Below are positions 53,517-59,063 of a stretch of DNA of 59,063 nucleotides, one piece after another. The notes beneath the pieces were generated by a model, which saw only the letters and a program-made list of their open reading frames with translations, searched no databases and had not been told where the DNA came from. A program made the position numbers and the translations under genes. Within the stretch, counting starts at the first letter, position 1; the number at the start of each line of letters is the position of its first letter. The DNA is from an uncultured Leptolinea sp. (GTDB taxonomy: Bacteria > Chloroflexota > Anaerolineae > Anaerolineales > Anaerolineaceae): NCBI GenBank assembly GCA_903828565.1, contig CAIKMQ010000010.1, positions 1 to 59,063 on the forward strand, read 5' to 3'.

Positions 53517-54734
53517 CTATTTCAGCCGAGCCTGTAAACCCTCTCTGAGCTCAGTATTTTCACAAGTTCCTATCTCGACTGTTTCCAGTTGATGCCAGGC
53601 GGAACAGTTTTTTATCGTTTCACTCAAACCGTCCACTAATTCATCACTGAGTTTCATTCCTGGTTCGAGGAAGATACCCCTCAATTCCAGTACCTTACGC
53701 TGTCGATTGGCTTTGATATCCACCCTGGCGGCAAATTGATCCTTGTGCAACACGGGGAGCAGCCAGTATCCGTACTTTCTCTTTTCGGGTAGAGTATAGC
53801 ATTCCACTCTAAAATCCATACCGAACAGGCATTGCAGGCGGGTTCGATCCCAAACCAGGGGGTCGAATGGGGATAGCAGCGAAGTCCCCACAGGTTGCGA
53901 AGACCCATGCTGAATCTCTTGCAGCAGGGGCAAGTTTTCAGGGTGGATGATCCCAGGCACATCCCAACCTTCTATGTTTACAGGCAGCAGGTTTCCTTTC
54001 TTCAGAAGCTGATCCAGAACCGTCAGGGTTTCACGCCTCGGCAGGCGGTAGTAATCCGCCACCCAGCGAGGTTGGCTAACCCCCAAGATTTTCACGGTTC
54101 GTTCGATTAGGGACGCACGGGCTGTTTCGGCATCGGGTACTGGTTGTTTGGTGAGTTCTGGATGCAGCCGCGATGCCAGCTCATATACTCGCTGAAATTT
54201 ATCGCGTCTTGCGATCATCAGCACACCCTGGTCGTAAAGTGCCTCTAAAGCAGATTTTTCAGCCTTCCAGCTCCACCAGGTGCCCGGTTCGCGAGATTCA
54301 GGAATAAAATCCGCCGACCTGACCGGCCCGCGTTCCGTCACCTGACACCGGACAGTGTCGATCAAGTTGCTATTGCGTGAAAACCAGGAGGAGGGGTCGT
54401 TGCTCTCAGTGGCAGCTTTATCCATGCGCCACTTTAATAGCGGGTAATCTTCGATCGGCAGAAGGCAGGCCGCATGCGCCCAGTATTCATACAGTTTCTT
54501 TTCGGAAAGCAGCTCATCCAGCCATTCAGGCCGATATGCCCCCAGCCGGCTCCACAGGACGAAATAATGACTGCGTGCGACAATGTGGATGCTGTCCAGC
54601 TGCAGCACACCCATGCGGCGTATGACGGGCAGGATATCCTGCTTCTGTGCAAGCTGGGTGCGCGGTTGACCTAACCCCAGCGAAAGGATCTGTAATGAGC
54701 GTGCCTGTTGCAGTGAGATTTCGATGGTAGGCAT
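53517..54734 (-). CDS. YcaQ/AlkX-like winged-helix protein (interstrand crosslink DNA glycosylase family)
   Basis: A 405-residue protein of the HTH_42 (YcaQ) family, some of which unhook DNA interstrand crosslinks or excise bulky lesions. Visible marks are ISLQQARSLQILSLGLG at the N-terminus, IRRMGVLQLDSIHIVARSH with the catalytic QxD motif (LQLDS), then the winged-helix tandem (WVADYYRLPRRETLTVLDQLL) and the closing beta domain SPFDPLVWDRTRL... LFGMDFRVECY. Length fits the family. It is downstream of dcd with an 8-bp gap and converges on selB (12 bp between stops). Confidence 0.88.
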   Translation of the reverse strand: MPTIEISLQQARSLQILSLGLGQPRTQLAQKQDILPVIRRMGVLQLDSIHIVARSHYFVLWSRLGAYRPEWLDELLSEKKLYEYWAHAACLLPIEDYPLLKWRMDKAATESNDPSSWFSRNSNLIDTVRCQVTERGPVRSADFIPESREPGTWWSWKAEKSALEALYDQGVLMIARRDKFQRVYELASRLHPELTKQPVPDAETARASLIERTVKILGVSQPRWVADYYRLPRRETLTVLDQLLKKGNLLPVNIEGWDVPGIIHPENLPLLQEIQHGSSQPVGTSLLSPFDPLVWDRTRLQCLFGMDFRVECYTLPEKRKYGYWLLPVLHKDQFAARVDIKANRQRKVLELRGIFLEPGMKLSDELVDGLSETIKNCSAWHQLETVEIGTCENTELREGLQARLK

Positions 54735-54742
54735 TGGAAAGG

Positions 54743-55300
54743 TTAAACTATCTTTGGCAGTACGATGGATTGTTGCCCCTGATATTTGCCTTTTTTATCG
54801 GCATAGGAAACCTCGCATGTTTCATCCGCTTCAAGGAAAAGCACCTGCGCTATCCCTTCATTCGCGTAGATCTTAGCCGGCAGGGGTGTGGTATTGGAGA
54901 TCTCCAGGGTGACATAACCTTCCCACTCCGGTTCAAACGGGGTGACATTTACGATGATACCGCAGCGTGCATAGGTGCTTTTCCCCAGGCAGATCGTCAA
55001 TACACCCCGCGGGATCTTGAAATACTCCATCGTCCTTCCGAGGGCAAAGCTGTTGGGTGGGATGATACAAACCTCACCTTTGAAGTCTATCATCGAGCGT
55101 TGATCAAAATCCTTGGGATCGACCGTTGCCGAGAATACGTTGGTAAAGATCTTGAATTCATCTGCCACCCGGATGTCATAACCGTAGGAGGAGACACCAT
55201 AAGAGATGATGCCCGGGCGTCGCTCTCCTTCGCTGAAGGGGGTGATCATCCCCTGCTCAAGGGCCATTTTGCGAATCCAGTGATCAGGTTTCAATCCCAT
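54743..55300 (-). CDS. dcd: dCTP deaminase
   Basis: Deaminates dCTP to dUTP (or, in bifunctional forms, directly to dUMP). The 185-residue trimeric-family protein starts [20 protein letters not shown] and has [25 protein letters not shown], the active-site [13 protein letters not shown] and [19 protein letters not shown] with the catalytic Glu. The C-terminal [16 protein letters not shown] closes the active site. Length fits monofunctional Dcd; the Dcd-Dut type cannot be excluded by eye. It may supply dUTP for thymidylate synthesis, with a uracil glycosylase also encoded in the window at 6830. Confidence 0.94.
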   Translation of the reverse strand: MGLKPDHWIRKMALEQGMITPFSEGERRPGIISYGVSSYGYDIRVADEFKIFTNVFSATVDPKDFDQRSMIDFKGEVCIIPPNSFALGRTMEYFKIPRGVLTICLGKSTYARCGIIVNVTPFEPEWEGYVTLEISNTTPLPAKIYANEGIAQVLFLEADETCEVSYADKKGKYQGQQSIVLPKIV

Positions 55301-55315
55301 TGTGTTCTCCTTTTA

Positions 55316-56326
55316 TCAATAATCTGTGATCAGAGTGATACGGGTGACCGCATTCGCATAGATCTCGAAGTCAATAGTCTCGTCCATTTTTGGAGGTGAG
55401 AAGGTAAGGCGATATTTGCCAGCAGGCAACGGGTGGGAGGTGAAGATCTCTTGATACAGGTCGTCCCCATTGACATTTGATTCAGCGTACGGTCGCGGGT
55501 GGATCGGCACCATCGTCAGGTCATCCAATGATCGGATGGTGATCTCAGGGTATCGGCGGACTCTGCCAGCCTGATCGAAGATCTGACCGGTGAGGATACC
55601 ATACCCTGGATCGGTTGACAGCCAGAGCAGGGGATTACGGGTATACGCGTAGTCGTTTTCACCCACTCGTACTTCAAAATGCAAATGAGAACCAATAGCT
55701 TTGCCGGATCGGCCGACCAGCCCGATCTGCTGCCCTGCGATCACTTTCTGACCGGGTTGTACATCCACACGGGAGAGATGGGCATACAGGGTAAACACCG
55801 GTTTACTCTGACCGGGAATCTCATGCTGGATAACGACAAGGTTGCCATAATAGAACAGCATCAAACCATACAGGGTATTCACATCATTACCAGCAACGAC
55901 CACAACCCCATCACCGGCTGCTAACACGGGCGTACCCGGCGCATTGATGAATTCTACGCCGTGGTGAGCCTCCCGGGTTCCATCCTGTGTTCCGCCGTAC
56001 GGGTAGGATGGTTCATAGGCCTGGGTGCCTGGTGCAGCGATGGGGGAGCGGAACACAAAATGACCGCTGAAAGTACAAACCTGATCCGAGCAGGGATACA
56101 GTGTCGCTTCTGATCTGGATTCGGTTGATGTGGAAGGAGTGGATATGGAAATATTTTTAGAATCTGATTGTAAAGTTTGAACAACCACCTCCGGGCTTAC
56201 GGTCGGAGGTGGTGTGGTAGTACTAGCCCCGATAGTATCACTGACAGTGGGCTGTCCTGCGCAGGCGAAGATCAGTACCATTACGACAACGATGAACGAT
56301 CGAAGTCTGAGCCTGGTGAAATTCAT
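55316..56326 (-). CDS. M23 family peptidase lipoprotein
   Basis: A 336-residue exported protein with signal peptide and lipobox (VLIFAC, Cys about residue 22), a low-complexity Ser/Thr-rich tether, an M23 (LytM-like) core and a C-terminal beta domain. Zinc site: HHGVEFINAPGTPV, in which the usual Asp of HxGxD is Glu, and SHLHFEVRVG (HxH). AGDGVVVVAGNDV and TLYAHLSRVDVQPGQKV are also typical. So it probably cleaves peptidoglycan cross-bridges or is a divergent, weakly active relative; the Asp-to-Glu change leaves a metal ligand possible. It lies 15 bp upstream of dcd and 4 bp downstream of the ftcd-like gene. Confidence 0.88.
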   Translation of the reverse strand: MNFTRLRLRSFIVVVMVLIFACAGQPTVSDTIGASTTTPPPTVSPEVVVQTLQSDSKNISISTPSTSTESRSEATLYPCSDQVCTFSGHFVFRSPIAAPGTQAYEPSYPYGGTQDGTREAHHGVEFINAPGTPVLAAGDGVVVVAGNDVNTLYGLMLFYYGNLVVIQHEIPGQSKPVFTLYAHLSRVDVQPGQKVIAGQQIGLVGRSGKAIGSHLHFEVRVGENDYAYTRNPLLWLSTDPGYGILTGQIFDQAGRVRRYPEITIRSLDDLTMVPIHPRPYAESNVNGDDLYQEIFTSHPLPAGKYRLTFSPPKMDETIDFEIYANAVTRITLITDY

Positions 56327-56330
56327 ATTG

Positions 56331-57872
56331 CTAGATTTTGATCCCGCCGCGTGAGAGCATAACCATGCTTAGATCTTGTTCCAATTGCTGGGCTTTTCCC
56401 CGCAGAGCATCCAAAGATTCCAACAGTTTCCTTGCATCTGGATCGGTAGGCAGACCAAGCAGATTGATCTGGACGTTCATACCAGCTCCGGCGAATGACG
56501 CGCGGGCAAGAGAAAAAGCAGACCCGGCATCAGATATCGCATTCAGATTTCCTAGGTTGGCCGCAATAATTGCCAGTGCCATCACCTGGCAGGCTTTATC
56601 GCATACTCCCAGCGGAACTATGGCTGCGTTGATCGTTGCCTGCCTGATCGCTGCATCACGGGTTTCCAGCTGCTCTGGTGTTTCTTTGGGCAGTTTCATA
56701 GCTTTCATCAATTCATCGAAAGCAGCAGCATCCGCTGCAACATCCGCACGCAGCGCCTGCTGTAGCGATTCCGCGCCGCCTAACAGGTCCCACATTTGCT
56801 GCTCGACATCCGCATATTTCTTTTTTCCGGTTGTCAACCGGGCGACCATACAAACCAATGCGGCTGCCATACCGCCTGCATACGCGGATGCAGACCCGCC
56901 CCCGGGTGTCGGTGTGGCAGCTGCCAGGGCATCGATGATGTCTGGTCCGGCAGCCGTACCTGCGGAAGGTTGATCCATGGCTTCATACAATCGTGTCTCC
57001 AGGATCTGTTCACCTTTGAAGCCATCCAGCTGTAAATACCATGTGGCTGAATCGATTAAGGCGTTCTGCGGGATTAGGCCGACAAGTTCACTGTGGTGAA
57101 TTCCCACACCGTACCGGCCAGCTTCGCGGCGAATGGCTTCTACTACTCGGAAAATGGGTGTCTGATGAAAATTGGTCAGGTTCATAGATACCTGAGCGCG
57201 CCCTTCAACTATTAATCCGAGGGCTTTGACAAAGCGAAAACCACCCGAGGAGTGACGCATGGCTTTGGCAATTTTCTGGGCGATCGAAAGATCATCCGTT
57301 GTCAGGTAGATGTTATAAGCTACCAGCGGAGCTCGCGCACCAATGACCACGGCTCCAGCGGTTCCCATGCGGCTGGGGCCAAAATCGGGCTTTCTCTCAG
57401 GGATAGTGCCTATCTCAGCTTTGATCGCTTCATACTCTCCGCGACGAATGTTTTCAAGGTTCTGGCGGGAAGGGGTTGTGGCTGCATCTTCATACAGGTA
57501 AACGGGTATATCGAGGGAGTCAGCCACCCTCTTCCCCAATCGCCTGGCCATCTCCACACATTCTTGCATGGTCATGTCGCGGAGGGGTACGAACGGCACC
57601 ACATCCGTTGCACCGAGGCGGGGATGCTCCCCGCGATGCTCGTCAAGATTGATCAGCTTACCTGCCATGGTAATCGCCTGGAAGGCAGCTTCTTCTACGG
57701 CTGCTGGTGTGCCAACGTAGGTAACAACGGTGCGATTGTGGTCCAGGTCCGAATGCTGATCTAGTACATGCACACCGGGGATCGCAGTGATTGCATCAAT
57801 GATCTGTTTTACCACCTCAGGGCGGCGGGCTTCTGAAAAGTTAGGAATACATTCAACCAGTGGATTTGCCAT
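56331..57872 (-). CDS. Fused glutamate formimidoyltransferase / formiminotetrahydrofolate cyclodeaminase
   Basis: A 513-residue bifunctional enzyme. The N-terminal formiminotransferase (about 1-300) has LVECIPNFSEARRPEVVKQI, DQHSDLDHNRTVVTYVG, HRGEHPRLGATDVVPFVPL and GIHHSELVGLIPQNAL. The C-terminal cyclodeaminase (about 310-513) has TPTPGGGSASAYAGGMAAAL and a helical remainder. It moves a formimino group from formimino-glutamate (or -glycine) to THF and releases ammonia, giving methenyl-THF. This domain order is that of mammalian FTCD. Histidine genes are absent here, but the purine island and folD fit a role in purine breakdown (formiminoglycine). ATG at 57872 follows GAGGT. Confidence 0.93.
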   Translation of the reverse strand: MANPLVECIPNFSEARRPEVVKQIIDAITAIPGVHVLDQHSDLDHNRTVVTYVGTPAAVEEAAFQAITMAGKLINLDEHRGEHPRLGATDVVPFVPLRDMTMQECVEMARRLGKRVADSLDIPVYLYEDAATTPSRQNLENIRRGEYEAIKAEIGTIPERKPDFGPSRMGTAGAVVIGARAPLVAYNIYLTTDDLSIAQKIAKAMRHSSGGFRFVKALGLIVEGRAQVSMNLTNFHQTPIFRVVEAIRREAGRYGVGIHHSELVGLIPQNALIDSATWYLQLDGFKGEQILETRLYEAMDQPSAGTAAGPDIIDALAAATPTPGGGSASAYAGGMAAALVCMVARLTTGKKKYADVEQQMWDLLGGAESLQQALRADVAADAAAFDELMKAMKLPKETPEQLETRDAAIRQATINAAIVPLGVCDKACQVMALAIIAANLGNLNAISDAGSAFSLARASFAGAGMNVQINLLGLPTDPDARKLLESLDALRGKAQQLEQDLSMVMLSRGGIKI

Positions 57873-57966
57873 TTCTACCTCAGTGTATTGGATAGCGTAA
57901 TTATCAACGTGAGAGAGTTGACTGTCAAGCAGGTTCCCATCTTTCGCCCTGAGATGTGACAGATGA

Positions 57967-57972
57967 TACAAT
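57967..57972 (+). promoter_or_regulatory. -10 box of the SRAP gene
   Basis: TACAAT (57967-57972) lies 15 bases before the SRAP ATG at 57988, and GGAGG (57979-57983) sits between, so the predicted leader is only about 9 bases. A TTGACT at 57919 is too far away to serve as -35. Confidence 0.45.
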
Positions 57973-57987
57973 GAGCATGGAGGATTT

Positions 57988-58665
57988 ATGTGCGGAAGGT
58001 TTACTCTCATCCTTGAACCCGGCGATTTTGAAGATGAATTTGATCTGGGAGGTATTCCAGATAGCTACTTGCCGCGCTACAACATTGCCCCCACACAGCC
58101 GATAGCCATGGTCGCGGATGCCAGATCCAAACGAGCCGAGATGTTTCGCTGGGGTTTGATCCCCTCCTGGGCAAAAGATGTTTCCATCGGGTCAAACCTG
58201 ATCAATGCGAGGGCGGAAACGCTGGCCGAAAAACCCTCATTCAGAAGTGCTTACAAAACTCGCCGTGGATTGATACTGGCGAGCGGTTTCTATGAATGGC
58301 GGCCTGATCCTCAGGGAAGCGGGCGGAAGGAGCCGGTCTACATCCACCCCGTGGATGGCAAACCGGTTACCTTTGCGGGGTTGTGGGAAGAGTGGCATTC
58401 CGCTCAGGGTGATGTCATCCGCTCTGCGGTCATCATCACCACACACAGCAATGAGCTAATCTCACCCTTTCATGAGCGTATGCCTGTCATCCTGTTCGGT
58501 GATGACCGCAGTCGCTGGCTGGATCCGTGGAGTTCACCTGAGATTCTCAATAACCTGTTGGTGCCCTTTCCACCAGATAAGTTGGCATTTTACCCGGTCA
58601 GCCGGATGATCAACAGCCCATCCGCAGAAGGCGCTGCCTGTATCCAACCGCTGGCTGGCGGGTAA
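57988..58665 (+). CDS. SRAP domain protein (YedK/HMCES-like abasic-site sensor)
   Basis: The 225-residue protein forms a protective thiazolidine crosslink with abasic sites in single-stranded DNA. It opens MCGRFTL: the Cys2 exposed after Met removal is the nucleophile, so the start at 57988 is certain. Conserved residues follow in YNIAPTQP, NARAETLAEKPSFR, RGLILASGFYEW (Glu) and SPFHERMPVIL (His). Complete family length. GGAGG lies 5 bases upstream. It stands alone, divergent from the ftcd gene; tRNA-Glu follows 57 bases later. Together with ruvB, mutL, the glycosylase and ycaQ it adds to a large share of DNA-repair genes here. Confidence 0.95.
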   Translation: MCGRFTLILEPGDFEDEFDLGGIPDSYLPRYNIAPTQPIAMVADARSKRAEMFRWGLIPSWAKDVSIGSNLINARAETLAEKPSFRSAYKTRRGLILASGFYEWRPDPQGSGRKEPVYIHPVDGKPVTFAGLWEEWHSAQGDVIRSAVIITTHSNELISPFHERMPVILFGDDRSRWLDPWSSPEILNNLLVPFPPDKLAFYPVSRMINSPSAEGAACIQPLAGG

Positions 58666-58683
58666 ATTCATTTAGCAAATTCC

Positions 58684-58712
58684 TTGACCACACCCAAGCC
58701 CTGTGATAGAAT
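58684..58712 (+). promoter_or_regulatory. tRNA-Glu promoter
   Basis: TTGACC (58684-58689), a 17-bp spacer and TAGAAT (58707-58712), 10 bases upstream of the tRNA. Confidence 0.75.
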
Positions 58713-58722
58713 TTTGTCCGTT

Positions 58723-58794
58723 GCCCCCATGGTCTAGCGGTTAGGACACGGCCCTTTCAAGGCCATAACAGGAGTTCGAGTCTCCTTGGGGGCA
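58723..58794 (+). tRNA. tRNA-Glu (anticodon TTC)
   Basis: A 72-base tRNA: acceptor stem GCCCCCA/TGGGGGC with discriminator A, D-arm with GGTCTAGCGGTTAGGAC, anticodon arm GGCCC-TTTCAAG-GGCC-type with anticodon TTC, T-arm AGGAGTTCGAGTCTCCT. CCA is not encoded. The last six bases (GGGGCA, 58789-58794) are also the first bases of the 79-bp tandem repeat that follows. Confidence 0.95.
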
Positions 58795-59044
58795 CTTTCC
58801 ATTTAAAATATCGAATTTACGAAAGAAATGTTCGAGTTTCCCAGCCCCCTGCGGGGGTGCTGCGCGAGGGGCACTTTCCATTTAAAATATCGAATTTACG
58901 AAAGAAATGTTCGAGTTTCTCAGCCCCCTGCGGGGGTGCTGCGCGAGGGGCACTTTCCATTTAAAATATCGAATTTTCGAAAGAAATGTTCGAGTTTCCC
59001 AGCCCCCTGCGGGGGTGCTGCGCGAGGGGCACTTTCCATTTAAA
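58789..59044 (+). repeat. 79-bp tandem repeat array (three units plus a partial fourth) anchored in the tRNA-Glu 3' end
   Basis: Units begin GGGGCACTTTCCATTTAAAA at 58789, 58868, 58947 and 59026; the fourth ends after 19 bases. The three complete copies differ at only two or three positions (CCC/CTC near 58841, TTACG/TTTCG near 58976). Each unit holds GTTCGAGTTTCC, like the tRNA T-loop, the hairpin CCCCCTGCGGGGG, and a C-rich/G-rich segment ending GAGGGGCACTTTCC, which repeats the tRNA 3' end. An open frame across the array (58828-59043) is an artefact of the 79-bp period. The last 19 bases of the window show nothing. Confidence 0.92.
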
Positions 59045-59063
59045 TCTTTCCCAAAATAGACCG

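Noticed and set aside
58828..59043. 71-residue open frame across the right-end repeats
   Set aside because: It is produced by the 79-bp repeat read in successive frames, with the similar peptide strings shifting; no ribosome site and no family.
58789..59063. CRISPR array
   Set aside because: The repeats are contiguous 79-bp units without unique spacers, and no cas gene is present.

Overview
The window reads as a chromosomal segment of an anaerobic bacterium of the Chloroflexota, most likely Anaerolineae. That placement is an inference from the gene families and protein style; there is no rRNA or other phylogenetic marker here. Almost all of it is densely packed, coherent bacterial DNA with short intergenic gaps, many 1-10 bp gene overlaps, two tRNA genes and no recognisable insertion sequence or CRISPR array.

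Layout. 1-3181 (minus): shattered remains of a phage or conjugative-element 'polyvalent' protein, with two zincin modules, a barnase/EndoU-like nuclease module, half of a RelA/SpoT module, an LPD3-like module and an ADP-ribosyltransferase-like module that runs off the left edge. 3256-20173: housekeeping genes (tpiA, upp, ruvB, queA, type 5 uracil-DNA glycosylase, eno, pyrG, an S1-domain protein, a YbhN-type membrane protein, an S41 protease operon, mutL, tilS) and a catalytically dead Xer-like protein. 20454-24655: tRNA-Leu, an FtsB-like protein and a PRC/MgtE-N/CBS + NRAMP-like + DUF2804 operon. 24657-28556: an ABC-2 permease without its ATPase, UDP-glucose dehydrogenase, folD and a small PAS protein.

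28645-46773 is a purine/ureide catabolic island. It holds an 8-oxoguanine-deaminase-type amidohydrolase, adenine deaminase, a GntR/UTRA regulator, YgeY-type M20 hydrolase, YgeW-type carbamoyltransferase, carbamate kinase, a BMP-type nucleoside ABC importer, two fold-type-II PLP enzymes with a glycosyltransferase between them, and a hydantoinase. The likely logic is import of nucleosides, deamination, opening of ureide rings, phosphorolysis of a carbamoyl group to carbamoyl phosphate, and ATP formation by carbamate kinase. Two near-identical operator-like repeats flank the first promoter.

46773-50348 encodes an unusual membrane module related to complex I/Mrp antiporter subunits, translationally coupled to the hydantoinase and carrying one frameshift. 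50407-53504 has a coiled-coil protein and SelB. 53517-58665 has a YcaQ-like protein, dCTP deaminase, an M23 lipoprotein, a fused formiminotransferase-cyclodeaminase and a SRAP protein. The right end has tRNA-Glu whose 3' end starts a 79-bp tandem repeat array.

A window-wide pattern is that at least six genes (ruvB, ybhN-like, HAD phosphatase, mutL, ftsB-like, the 188-residue protein at 44775) have a TATAAT-type -10 box ending exactly 6 bases before the ATG. This implies leaderless mRNAs.
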